This document shows, one piece after another, positions 34,794-47,077 of a stretch of DNA of 64,000 nt; the first letter of the stretch is position 1; the number at the start of each line of letters is the position of its first letter. The position numbers and the translations under genes were made by a program. Source of the stretch: Temnothorax longispinosus (lineage: Eukaryota > Arthropoda > Insecta > Hymenoptera > Formicidae); NCBI RefSeq assembly GCF_030848805.1, contig NC_092368.1, positions 10,548,122 through 10,612,121 of the forward strand, written 5' to 3'. The notes under the pieces were generated by a model. The model was not told the origin of the DNA, did no database searches, and saw nothing but the letters and a program-made list of their open reading frames with translations.

Positions 34794-36278
34794 TTGTGTT
34801 AACTTTTTCCGAGAGATTTTTCTCAGTGTGGCGAAACACCCCTCCGGACTCGGCCGTCTACGGCCTTGTACGGCAAGGCTCGCAACAGGATCGCGAGCCT
34901 AATCGGTTATTAGTCGCGGCCTCGCGCATGGAATTCCCGCAACCCCTGCGGAGGGGGAGGGGTAACGTTATCGATTAGCTATCGAACGAAACTTTGCTCG
35001 ATCTCTCTGGCGTAAGCTACCGTCGCATGCACACCGAGCGAGATCCCGGCTCTGAGACCGCCGAATCGTGGAGAATGAGTCCAGCGAGAATCCCAGGGGA
35101 CGAGCCCGCCGTGACGACTCGGGAGCAGCGTGCCGGTGAGGTAGCCCAACACCATTTTGGTTGTGTAAAGCCACGATCGAACTTACGGGGGGGAAGGGGT
35201 CACGCTCCCGCTCTGTTGTCGACACTCTTTTTCGCGTTTCGTGGAGCCGTAACACCCAGTTGTCGTGTTCGGCTCAAGACTTTCAGGTAGTTTAGTGAGC
35301 CGTCGACATCAAGCGCGAGGGACCTTGTCGCGGATTATTGTCGGCTATCGTCTAGAGTAGGAGCTTCTCGGAGATTGCGTTCGCGAATATACGAGAGAGC
35401 CTCCGGTAAACCGGAGCACGTGGCGCGCGCGTGATTTCGTGGTCGCGTTCCGTGTTCGTACGGAGCGCGTTGCAATAGCGGGTGTCGCGCATATATTTCG
35501 TGTATCCGTCGCGTCGAATTCGGAATCGCTTTGTTATCGCGTGTGTCGATCTTTCCAATTAATGTGAGTTTAATGCGTTTATCTTACGTCTTTGTCTCGC
35601 GGAGAATTAACGTGACGTCACGCGTGTAACGAAGTGCGTTGCGTGGTCACATTAAACCGAGTAGTGACTAGTATGTGTTATTGTAATTGTGTTCATCCAT
35701 TGTGTCTCCTCGCGCCTTCCACCGTTCACTTTTCCGCGAAGCGTAACGAGTTCGCGCTCAACGAAGAATACACCTACGGCGACGGACTGCGGTAGTCCAC
35801 GATAGTGGAAAGTAATTGCCGGCGCGCCGTGGGGCGGAACTCTTCTTGGGTATTGCATCGTTGTCGAGTATTAAGAGTAATTCAATTTCTTCGACATAGT
35901 CTTGCCATACTATCTATTGCTATCGGCTACTAATTATATCAAATCTTTTTGTATTCCTGTTTTGTCTGTTACAATAAATTGTTAAATGTGAGCGTACAAT
36001 TCAAGTGATTTTGCGTACATTATTTGCCCGTCACTCCGCCGAATTTGAAACTGCCCCTCTATTGTTAGGTTGAGTTAACCAGCCGTTGCACGAAGATTGT
36101 CGTTTTGCGTTGTGAAACCTTTCGCGAGTTTGCTATTCGGCGACGCGGTTAGCGCGTCTGGCGCCCAACTCGTTGATTTCGATTCACCTTTCCCTACAAG
36201 GAACCCGTTAGAGAGACCCGTCATCCTTTCTCCCGTTTGATCCGCTTCCTGCCCTCGTACGCGGAAAATAGCGTGACA
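34794..36278 (+). repeat. LTR-like unit of a related second family
   Basis: Same architecture as the 13.95-15.8 kb unit: GC-rich start, a GTGAGGTAGCCCAACAC-like stretch (GTGAGGTTGCCCGCAAG in the other), AATAAA near 35973, GTCACTCCGCCG near 36030, GCGTCTGGCGCCCAAC at 36154-36169, and an end at GCGTGACA near 36278. Sequence similarity outside these landmarks is low. Non-coding; the left boundary (TGTGTTAAC at 34794) is a guess. Confidence 0.45.
36154..36169 (+). other. tRNA-Lys-type primer-binding-site-like motif
   Basis: Identical 16-bp string to 15680-15695 in a unit that is otherwise diverged, which argues for functional constraint. Confidence 0.45.
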
Positions 36279-36470
36279 ATACTAGTCTTTATTCTTTTAC
36301 TTAAAAGTTTGCATCTTCTTCTTCTTCTTCGTTGATATAATCATTTTCGCGCTGCTGTTGCTTTTTCATTTTTTTCCTATAAAAATTTCAAGAATCAACA
36401 TAAAATTTATAACATCCATCCTAACACAGCACAAATTTTTATAAATCACGATTTTTTACAAATATTTTAA

Positions 36471-36817
36471 CCCTTAAATGCCACCCGGGGTCCAGCGGAC
36501 CCCAGACCCTTTACATCGATATATTTTCAAATGTTTCCCCCAAAAATGGAACTCATGCTCCCATTGATGATAGTTGAGTGATTGACCTACCCGTTTGTAC
36601 ACTTAGCAGTACTCAGTTTACTTAATTTTTTATACTATGTTGAAATTAAAATTTTAACAATATAAGCATTTTATTCTCTTTTCTAAGCCTTGAACAACAT
36701 TGAAAATAATTTTCATAACTAAATATCAAAAAATCAATGAGTAAGGAGACATATGCTGGGGTCTTTTAGACCCCATGTGTCATTAACGAGATTCTTGAGA
36801 GGTGTGGCATTTAAGGG
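36471..36817. mobile_element. 347-bp MITE with CCCTTAAATGCCAC ends, copy 1
   Basis: Ends CCCTTAAATGCCACC and GTGTGGCATTTAAGGG are inverted. Nested hairpins lie near both ends (GGGGTCCAGCGGACCCC and GGGGTCTTTTAGACCCC). It is flanked by TTAA (36467-36470) on the left and TTAT on the right. A second, inverted copy is at 55497-55848. piggyBac-like by CCCT ends and TTAA-type target; non-coding. Confidence 0.8.
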
Positions 36818-36836
36818 TTATTACATATTATACATG

Positions 36837-36874
36837 TGTATACACACACACGTACACGCGCGCGCGCGCGCGCG
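36837..36874. repeat. (AC)n/(CG)n simple repeat
   Basis: TACACACACACGTACACG followed by about nine CG dinucleotides: alternating purine-pyrimidine, able to adopt Z-DNA. CG runs are rare in such AT-rich surroundings. Confidence 0.8.
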
Positions 36875-36959
36875 GTAAATTAATAACTTCAAAACTACAT
36901 CTTGATATATTTCCTAGAATAATTAAATTTATGAAAAACTTCTAATATAAGTAATTGTA

Positions 36960-37600
36960 TCTTAATACAATTATACTTCTAAACATATCCAGCAAACACT
37001 GTTCTGTAAATTTTAAATAACAATTACAGAACAGATATTCGCTGTTCTGATAACCATTATGTAATTTTCAAGTAACACTTAGGTCAAAATGTCAGCAACA
37101 TTATGCTATATATAATACGTAACAAATACGATATTAAATTACATAATTATAACAGAATCTAGTAGATACTGTTCTGTAACATTTACGAAACATTATGCTA
37201 TATATAATACGTAACAAATACGATATTAAATTACGTAATTATAACAGATACTGTTCTGTAACATTTACGAAACACTTACATGAGATTTACAGAACAGATA
37301 CTCGCTATTTTGGTAAACACTACGTCATTTTCAGATAACATTTATGTAAAAATATCATCAACATTATATGCTGTATATAATACGTAACAGAATAATGTGA
37401 TAAATACTAAATACTTAAAATTTAGATATAAAATTATCCAGCAAACACGAAGTAATATGCAACTTACATGTTATAGTTACAATTTTCTACTCAACAATGT
37501 ATTGCATTTACAATGTATTACATGGTTAAATAGGAAATTATAACTAATATGTAAGTGACATATTACTTGGTATTTGCTGGATAATTTTACATCTAAATTT
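36960..37600. repeat. AT-rich region with duplicated ACTGTTCTGTAA motifs
   Basis: ATACTGTTCTGTAACATTTACGAAAC occurs twice and TTATGCTATATATAATACGTA-like words three times between about 37100 and 37390. AACACTGTTCTGTAA and TTACAGAACAGATA form inverted pairs. The AT-rich tandem-plus-inverted structure is non-coding. Similar acATTA/TGTAA words occur at 54.8-55.2 kb. Confidence 0.5.
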
Positions 37601-37620
37601 TACGTATTTTATATATATAT

Positions 37621-39072
<1,452 letters not shown>

Positions 39073-40722
39073 TTAAATAGCTTGCGGATTCATTTTTTCG
39101 GGATCTTTTTGTTGTCTGTTAAGCCTTTGACCACCTTGGCGAAACCATTCTTTTGTAATATCTTTAAACTCTTTGTTTGTGAATTGATGTTGAGCCAAAA
39201 TTGTTGCTGAATAAATTAAATGTAAATTAAATTTTATATTTTGTATATATAAAAATATATTTTACCTTGTATTGCCATTAAAATAGAGTTTAAGCTACTG
39301 ATTTTAAAATGATTACGTAATCCTTTCCAGGACGATTGTTTAGCAACTTCATTGGAGAATATAGTTCGATATACACAAATTAAATTTTCCTTAGCGGATC
39401 TTCCGCCTATGCGAGATATACACAGCATCTTTAGAAATAAAATAGCGGTAATATAATTTCTATCATTTTATTTAGATAAAAATTGCATTTAAATAATAAC
39501 TTAATTCTTAATTAAACTTACAAATTTGTTGTACTCATCTGCATTTTGTGATAAACGGTTTTCAAAAACTGTGAATACTTTTAAGCGGAAGAGATCGTTG
39601 CATATTTGATATATCCAAATCAGCAGGTGCTTCAGGCTTATGTTGATTAATTTGTTTTTCTAATTCTTTTAAACGAGCGTCCAGATCTTGTATTCGTAAT
39701 GAAAGTGTAGCTATAGCCGCATATATTCTTTGGAAATGTTCTGAAAAGTTATAAGTAATATTGAGTAAACAGTGAAAGAGATATTAATAAGATTATAAGG
39801 CAAACAATAAACACCAAACCTTTCATTTTATTGGACATTTCTGTTACTAAGTTATGTATTTCCTGTATGCCTAGAAACATAAAAGAGGTATTGGAATAAT
39901 CACAATAACCATCAATAAGAACTATAATTTTTAATAAAAATACTTTATTATAGAAATAATATACGAGTAAATAGAATAAATAAACTAAAATAAACCATTA
40001 CTTTTGTTCGATATTAAAATTCCTTCAAGGATGTCGAAATCCACATTGTCAGTTGAAAGATTCAAAACATTTGAGAGTTTGTTGACTGAGACATCTTTAT
40101 TTGCAAGATCTGGCTGGTTTGGTATAACTGAGACATCTTCATTTGTAAGATCTGGCGGGTTTGGTATAACTGAGACATCTTTATTTCTAAGATCTGGCTG
40201 ATTTGGTATAACTAAGACATTTTTATTTGTGAGATTTGGCGGGTTTGGTATAACTTATGCGAAATCAGAATCAGATTCAACTCAGAAGCAATAGGTTTTT
40301 GCAACTGTTTTCTGCTTGACATACGTGACTTCTTCTTTATTTCATTTATATTGCTATCATCGCTTGACGAATAGTTAGTTGCCTTCTGTCTAGCCTGATC
40401 TAATGAATCTTGATTGGGACAAAACCGCAATTTACAAGTTACATTATTTTTTAAAAATATTTAAAAACAATTATATAAATTTTGAAGTAAAATCTAAATT
40501 ACCATCATAATATCCATGAAATTGAATGGGATAAAGTGACCACTTAGGATCATTAATAACAGGAGGAATTTGTTTTACGATAAACGTATTTATATTTTTT
40601 ACTGATGGCCACAAGCATTGTGTCAAATTAGTGCAAAGCCATAAAGATGGAACCTCTGATACGATTTCCTCTTCATCATTTCCATCGCTTGGAAAAGTCA
40701 CGACAGCGAAATCATTTGCCAT
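39073..40722 (-). CDS. DUF4806-like accessory protein, multi-exon
   Basis: ATG at 40722 opens MANDFAVVTFPSDGNDEEEI, then VPSLWLCTNLTQCLWPS and WSLYPIQFHGYYDG, the usual opening of insect DUF4806 proteins; a donor GGTAATT follows near 40500. A middle part carries SLDQARQKATNYSSSDDSN (about 40390). A coiled coil (about 39630-39720; RIQDLDARLKELEKQI) leads into ISRIGGRSAKENL and SNEVAKQSSWKGLRNHFKI (39428-39270), the DUF4806 core. The last exon ends TKEWFRQGGQRLNRQQK...stop at 39073-39075. Exon edges in the middle are uncertain. Function unknown; placement suggests a transposon accessory role. Confidence 0.6.
40004..40255. repeat. About 60-bp tandem repeats in the DUF4806-like gene
   Basis: Four units of ACTGAGACATCTTTATTTGTAAGATCTGGC(T/G)GGTTTGGTATA-type sequence, roughly 57-60 bp each, between about 40086 and 40255. 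Low-copy minisatellite in a probable intron or linker-coding stretch. Confidence 0.75.
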
Positions 40723-40724
40723 TA

Positions 40725-42720
40725 TTAATAATCTGTGAAAAAATAAAGTTTGTTAAATAATTTATCATCGTTTTTAATTCTAAATTCTTCTACTAATATT
40801 AGTACTCGCCATAAACATATTTCTTGATAGTGCAGTAAAGGCAATACCACAGATTCTTCGTCATATAAAGGCAATTTCACGCATTTTGATATAATATCAG
40901 ATAATGGAACAGTAATTAGCTCATATTGTAACTCATTAATTTGTTTAATTCCAATATTTAAAAAGTCGCATGGACTGTGAAAAAATGATTTAACATTCAA
41001 ATACTTTTTACTAATAACGTAAATCTGTTTACTTCTTAAATAAATTTTCGTAAGCGAAATCGTTGTACCATCTAACAAAGAGCAACAATTATCAGCAGTT
41101 TTTGTACTAAGATAGAAACTTTTGCACTGAACCGATTTTATTATTTTTTTGCCATTGACGTTTTTAAAACACAATTTTGGATAAATCTTTTCTACACTTG
41201 TCATATTTAAATTATCTTCTTCTATACAACGATTAACTAATTGTTGTAATGGTCGACTTGAAGATCTAATTTTTGATTTAATTTTTTGCATGTAATTTTC
41301 GAACTTAAACGCGTTAAATTCATCTAATGGCTCCCATAATTTTACATAGTCGCATAGATGAACTAAATTATGCACGTTATATGATATATGTTGATGACCA
41401 TATAATGTACCGTAATTTTCAACAAAATATACTAGTAAACTGTGTGCATAATCAAGCAGTTGGACTTCATCTAGTTTTCTTGGCTTTCTAGCAAATTCTT
41501 TGGGTAAGAATAATGACATGGATAACAAAGTAGTTGAAATAAGAGCTATCAGAGTTGTAGCCATACGAACATTATGTTTACCTTTAATCCAAAACTGCAA
41601 CAACCTTTTCATTATTCCTAACAGTACAAGGTGCATGTAGTCTATAAGAAATTGAGTAACTATTCCAATGTTTAAATCTTCAAGAATAGAAGTCATTTTA
41701 TGATGTTCTTCTTGTTGTTTTAATTTAAACGATTCATCTGATCTTAGGATTGCATTAATTTCTGGGTACGTTACTCTATTTTCTATGTAATCTCCCTCTT
41801 GAATGAAATTACCGCATCCAAAATACGCATTATGTCTCTTAATTCCCTTGATAAACGATTTTGCGGGAGCATCGCAGATAAATACGTTCACTTTTACGGT
41901 TATTTTTTTGTCATACTGTGTAATACCAGTTCGAAAAATTTCAAGACAATCATCCTTGAAATATTTCAGAAAAGTATTGCAACATTTTGGCTTTTGAAAA
42001 CCATGATAGACACCGACTATAAATGGTTCGGTAAAAATCTGCAACTATACTAGCTAAAATAGGCCAAAATTGACTGCCAGAAGATTTTGTTAAAGGAAGA
42101 CCATCTATATTCACATTAATATTTATTTGCGATGGACAAGTACTTCGGCAATAATGCTTCCGAATAGATTTTTTTAAACTATCACCTAAACCTACATAAT
42201 AATAATTTCCTGGTGTTATTTCAATAACATCTACTTGTTTGGGAGTTTGTAACAAAGTTCGAGCATCAATAGGAAGATCATGGCCGTATTTTACTAGAAC
42301 TTTTAATAAACTACTTATAGCAGAATGATTTACACGATTTTCAATAGCCCATAATCGGATGTCATTTACAATTTCTGTTTTATTAAAAAACTCATCATCT
42401 GAACTACTTGATGGAAGACTATCTTTATCAGTGCCAATTCCTGAATGTACAGACATTAAATCATCATTGCTTTCAATAAACTTGTCAGCGTTAATTACAT
42501 TGGAATTATCAAAATCAATTTTTCTTGACAAATTTTGCTGCTGAGATAATTGTTCGATGTTACATGGTCCATTTGATCCACTTACAATGTCATTTTGAAC
42601 TTCTGAACTATTTGAGTCAACAGTCATTTGGCAAACATTATAAAGTTCCTTTACAAATATTCGTCTCCGCTGTCTTGGCGTTAAACAAGTAATGTCTAAT
42701 CTTAATTTTGATTTAGACAT
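40725..42720 (-). pseudogene. CACTA/EnSpm (TNP2-like) transposase
   Basis: Starts at ATG 42720 (MSKSKLRLDITCLTPRQRRR). An acidic Ser-rich N-terminal region is followed by INVNIDGLPLTKSSGSQFWP, a hallmark of metazoan EnSpm-type transposases (the D is probably catalytic). A 1-nt frameshift near 42045 separates it from FTEPFIVGVYHGFQKPK. Then come IGIVTQFLIDYMHLVLLGIM, LPKEFARKPRKLDEV and a DUF4218-like region (YGHQHISYNVHNLVHLCDYV, FENYMQKIKSKIRSSSRPL). About 690 codons in all. It ends FFTDY-stop only 2 nt before the next gene's ATG. Family assignment is from remembered motif patterns. Confidence 0.65.
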
Positions 42721-43242
42721 AATATAATTTTATGAAATAACACGAAGAAATAGAAAGCTAGATTGCAATTATATGCACGAAGATTTGCGTTATATCATAC
42801 ATAGGCTTATGTTATGGTTATATTCTCCTTTTCCGCTGAATATGTATTTAGGAAAGCTTATTATCTGGAGAATAAAAGATACTTTGATAAATAAAAGAGG
42901 TTCTTAAAGGAAAGATCTGCAGTTATGTTAAATATAAACTTATCCAAAAATTAAATTATTTACATTAATCTTATATTAAGATTTACTATTATGATTACTA
43001 TAAAAAGGATTATAGACCGGTATGTAATAAGTATTCAATTTAATGCAAAAGTAATATTGTAATCTGAAAAAAACTACAGAAAAAAATCTGTAATTATTAG
43101 GAGACAATAAAATGCGATGTAAATTTACACACGAAATGTCTAAGCTTCTAATGATTCAGAAAAGTGGTGCGAATAGGTTTTTTGTTTCTTCTCATTATCA
43201 TAATTGCCTAACAAATGTTGTAAAAAGACATGAGAAACATAG

Positions 43243-43340
43243 GCCGCTTTCCGATATTCATTGCCAGTACCAAAAATTTGTAGTGTACGTAACATAAACT
43301 ATAGATTTTCATTATTGGCAGTGAATATCGGAACGCAGCC
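43243..43340. mobile_element. 98-bp foldback related to the 4.25-kb MITE
   Basis: GCCGCTTTCCGATATTCATTGCCA faces TGGCAGTGAATATCGGAACGCAGCC with a few mismatches. Same GCGTTTCGATATTCACTG theme as 4253-4409. Confidence 0.55.
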
Positions 43341-43499
43341 ACGGTATTGCATAAAATAAATTAAACTCACTGCCAAATATGGAAACAATGTAGTGTAAAA
43401 CGAGTACGTCGCCACGTGGTGTATGTCCTTTGTTCACATTCACTGCATACAAACAAGATGAATTTAATTAATTTTTTACCGCAAAATAACTTTGCACTT

Positions 43500-43706
43500 A
43501 TAGCGTTTTTTATTTGTTGACTCGTTCCGACTCGGATCAGATCAAAAGTTCGGTTTGAAACTCGATGACTTTAAACTATCAAGGCAGAAAGCGTTTGTTA
43601 ACCTCCATGAAAGAAATTCCTAGCATTATCGCGGCATATTTCATTATTTTTCCGAACTTTTAATCTGATCCGAGTCGGGTCGAGTCAACAAGTCGAAAAC
43701 ACTATT
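43500..43706. mobile_element. About 205-bp foldback with GTTGACTCG arms
   Basis: ATTTGTTGACTCGTTCCGAC and CTCGGATCAGATCAAAAGTTCGG on the left are matched inverted by CCGAACTTTTAATCTGATCC and GAGTCGGGTCGAGTCAACAA on the right. Arms of about 50 bp, loop about 100 bp. Non-coding; no clear target duplication. Confidence 0.65.
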
Positions 43707-44441
43707 AATTAAGGTATTCCTGTCATTACACCAAAGTCTTAAGAATTAACTAATTTTTTGGCACGAAAAAGTTAAAATGCATATCTTTACGCCAGAAAAA
43801 AATTAAAACCACATTACCGAACATATAAAGAAAAATTATGACTTTAAAAATTTGATATTTTATATGTGACGTTATCGAAAAAGTCTATTTTTCACATTTC
43901 AATGTAATAATTTGTTTATCAAATATCTTGAGATATTAAATATTAACTGCGCTACATATATATTCGCTCTATACTTTCGATAGTGCCGATAAAAATACAG
44001 TCACCAAATATTTAGACAAAATATTTATGTTAAAAGTTGACTTGAAATGTGGTTTATAGATGAATATTTTTAATGGCGACTTTCAAGGAATGATTTGGCA
44101 ACGCTGCAAGCTGTGCGCTCATGTCACACTTCAGTTCATTACGTACAGTTTATTATCAACTATTTATTATGTTTTAAAAAAGAAAAATAATCCAAAAATA
44201 TATATCGCATAAAAAATATAAATAAAATATATAAATATAAACAAAAATGTAAATATAAAAATATAAATATAAAGCTAAAGATAAATATATAAATATAAAA
44301 ATATAAATCAAAATGTTAATTAAAAAAAATTAACAGTTAGGTAAAACAGATACGCATAAATAATTTATTTTACGTAACAGGTTATAGTTTATATTTTTTT
44401 CATATATTATTATCGAGCATATACATATTGTATATATTTGT

Positions 44442-44700
44442 GGTAATTCTTCAGTTTAGCTACAGCAGCACAAAAAACGATGAATTTAGGCTCATTCGAC
44501 GCGTTTTTGCACGAAACGACCGAATCTGGCAGAAAAAAGTGTCGCTCTGCCCCGCGACGCGAGATATTAAACGTTAAAATTGACAGGAATCAGGTTATGA
44601 TTCCTGTCATACCGACGAGATGCAGCGACTACGACTATGCCCTGCGGCCACATGTGCATGCTCAGTGGTCGCACGCGCATGCAAAGTGCGCCAATTTGAA
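44442..44700 (+). repeat. Merlin left terminal inverted repeat
   Basis: About 250 bp, roughly 90% identical to the reverse complement of 46815-47077. It contains an open frame (from 44480) that is mirrored in the other TIR, but nothing suggests a real protein. It probably holds the transposase promoter. Confidence 0.85.
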
Positions 44701-44780
44701 ACTAGTGTGCAAAATAACAAGTAGAATTAAACAAATGAAACGCGCTAAAGTCATATGTGAAGTCGCAGACACGTGCAACA

Positions 44781-45948
44781 ATGTTGGGCTTGTTAGAGTT
44801 CTCCCACTTGACATATAGCCAAAGCGAATTAATAGATTTTTTAATTCAGCATGGCGTAATAGCAAATACAATTAAATGTAGTCAGTATGTGGTAATTATA
44901 TAAATATTAATAAAAATACATTAACATATCGATGTGGAAAACGATATTATGTAAAAGATGTACATAAAAAACGCGTCTGCAAAACGTGCGATTATTACAA
45001 AAGTGCGAAAACCGGTACTTGGTTCCATAAAAGTCATTTAGACATCGCTACTATTTGTAAAATAGTAGCATGTTTTTTTATGTTTCGACATCCGCGTCAC
45101 GATGACACAATGGATGAGACTGGCGTGGCGTCAGCCACGATTACAGATTGGTTCAATTTTTGCAGAGAGGTAATTATATCTTAATTTATGTTAATAATAA
45201 TTGTATTGTATAGTAAAGAAATATGTATAATAATTAATGTCGAAAAATAATTTTAATATTATTTTTTTATTTGCAGGTCTGTGTGTTCTGGGCAGATAAG
45301 TATAGTACAAAGCTTGGTGGCCCAGGACACACAGTTGAAATAGATGAGGCGAAAATTGGACATCGCAAGTACAATCGTGGCCGACTTCTAAAGGGTAATT
45401 GGATTTTTGGAGGGTACGAGCAAGACTCAAAAAAGGTCTTCATCGTTCCAGTCGAGGATCGGACAGAAAAGACACTCCTGGCATGCATCAAGGAATGAAT
45501 TCTGCCAGGAACCACGATCGTGTCAGATTGTTGGAAGTCTTACAATTGCTTAAGCAATGAAGACTTCCAACATCTGACAGTGAACCATTCCTACAATTTT
45601 GTCGATCCTGAGAGTGGTAAAAAATGTTAAATATATATATATATATATATAGCTAATTATATTATTAATGTTGTACTGTATTCCAATACATTTTTTCAAT
45701 TTACAGGTGCACACACTCAACATATAGAGCGTGTTTGGAGAGAGGTTCGGGCAAATATTCCAAGATACGGAACTAAATCCGAGCACCTTCTTGGATATTT
45801 GTCCGAATATTTGTTCAAACGCGCCTATAAACGACTGGAACGTATCGAAGCCTTTTTTGAGATAATCGCGGAGATGTATCCTCCAATGTCCATTACCGAG
45901 AACCAGCCAGTCTCATCCGAGGAGCCGGGACCAAGTACTGCACGTTAA
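44781..45948 (+). pseudogene. Merlin transposase (DDE, ISXO2/IS1595-like), three exons
   Basis: Exon 1 from ATG 44781 (MLGLLEFSHLTYSQSELIDF, then LIQHGVIANTIKC) to 45169. A frameshift near 44900 breaks the zinc-ribbon region before LTYRCGKR and VCKTCDYYKSAKTGTWF. Exon 2 is 45277-45616: HTVEIDEAKIGHRKYNRGRL (first Asp), KGNWIFGG, VPVEDRT, then a premature TGA at 45496-45498 just before ILPGTTIVSDCWKSY (second Asp). Exon 3 is 45707-45948: AHTQHIERVWREVRANIPRY (Glu), stop at 45946. Introns have GT/AG ends (45170-45276, 45617-45706). The TGA probably replaces a Trp codon. Only these two lesions were seen, so it decayed recently. Confidence 0.85.
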
Positions 45949-46297
45949 AAACATGTTATATCGCACATTTTGGAGACACGTTCTTTATGTATATTTTTTA
46001 TGTAATATCGTTTTCCACATCGCTATTTTAATGTATTTTTATTAATGTTTATATTGTTATCGCACTGACTACACTTAATTGTATTTGCTAATACTCCATG
46101 CTGAATTAAAAAATCTATTAATTCTATTTTATTAGAATAATAAATCACTTACATATCACTTACAATTAGCTTTCAATGATGAACATAGGCTATGTAGATT
46201 AGATGACGCTTTTTTTAACAAAAATCACAACTTCTATAAAGCAGGACATACACACGTGTGTGTGTGCCCTGCTTTAACGAAAATCATTAAACAGTTA

Positions 46298-46358
46298 AAT
46301 CGTGCAGAATAACCAAGCATCTCTCAAGGGAGTTTCTTTAGTTTAATTATGCGTGGGA

Positions 46359-46403
<45 letters not shown>

Positions 46404-46810
46404 CGGGGGGGTGCGAGGGGGGCCTTCGGCCCCCCCTCCCCCGCACCCACCCCGCCGGTAGGCAGCGTGGACTTCGCTTTACAACATAAAGCACATGCAT
46501 GGAGGGGTGCAAGGGGGCTTACATGCATGAGCGCACGTAAACAGGAAGGCTTTTCTCCCCTGCACCCCCCCCCCATGCATGTACTTTATAATTTCGCTTT
46601 ACAACTTAGCATATACTTTATGTTGTAAAGCGAAGTCCACGCTGCCTACCGGCGGGGTGGGTGCGGGGGAGGGGGGGCCAAAGGCGCCCCCCTCGCACCC
46701 CCCCGTTGTGTGTGTGTGTGTGTGTGCTTCCCACGCATAATTAAACTAATGAAACTCCCAGCGTGAGACCTAACTGCTTGAATCGAGATGCTTGGTTATT
46801 CTGCACGATT
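46298..46810. repeat. G-rich foldback inside the Merlin element
   Basis: Inverted arms start with TCGTGCAGAATAACCAAGCA (46300) and end with its complement near 46807, continuing through GGGAGTTTC, TTTAATTATGCGTGGGAAGC, a CA tract, a C7/G7-type run, GGGTGCG and TAGGCAGCGTGGACTTCGCT. A central part has CATGCATG palindromes. Runs of six to nine G recur on each strand. The small open frames here are artefacts. It may be an independent foldback transposon or a Merlin-internal structure. Confidence 0.8.
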
Positions 46811-46814
46811 GATT

Positions 46815-47077
46815 CATTTAAAATTGGCGCAGTTTTACATGCGCGTGCGACCACTGAGCATGCGCATGTGGCCGCAGGGCACGTTCAGTGTTGCTACATG
46901 TCGTCGGTATGACAGAAATCATAACCTGATTCCTGTCAACTTTAACGATTAATATCTCGCATCGCGGGGCAGAGCGACACTTTTTTCTGCCAGATTCGGT
47001 CGTTTCGTGCAAAAACGCGTCGAATGAGCCTGAATTCATCGTTTTTTGTGCTGCTGTAGCTAAACTGAAGAATTACC
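46815..47077 (-). repeat. Merlin right terminal inverted repeat
   Basis: Reverse-complement partner of 44442-44700; ends CTGAAGAATTACC at 47077. Confidence 0.85.

Larger units (their letters stand above)
39073..42720 (-). mobile_element. CACTA/EnSpm-like two-gene transposon (core)
   Basis: Two convincing protein-coding units lie head to tail on the minus strand: a TNP2-like transposase (42720-40725) and a DUF4806-like gene (40722-39073). Terminal repeats are not securely identified, so the span given is the coding core only. The transposase has one frameshift; the second gene has several small exons and no obvious lesion. Confidence 0.6.
42721..44433. other. AT-rich interval with two small foldbacks, no gene
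   Basis: Nothing codes convincingly. Foldbacks at 43243-43340 and about 43500-43706 are listed separately; the rest is AT-rich sequence. Confidence 0.6.
44442..47077 (+). mobile_element. Merlin (IS1016-like) DNA transposon
   Basis: 2636 bp bounded by an 8-bp duplication ATATTTGT (44434-44441 and 47078-47085), the size expected for Merlin. Both ends start GGTAATTCTTCAGTTTAGCT and remain inverted copies of each other for about 250 bp (through CACGAAACGACCGAATC and GACAGGAATCAGGTTATGAT to GTGCGCCAATTT-like). Inside are a three-exon transposase gene and a 510-bp foldback. The insertion lies immediately 3' of the stop codon of the minus-strand exonuclease gene. Confidence 0.9.

Noticed and set aside
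44480..44818. 112-codon open frame on the plus strand with a partner in the right TIR
   Set aside because: Its similarity to 46818-47039 reflects the terminal inverted repeat of Merlin, not protein conservation.
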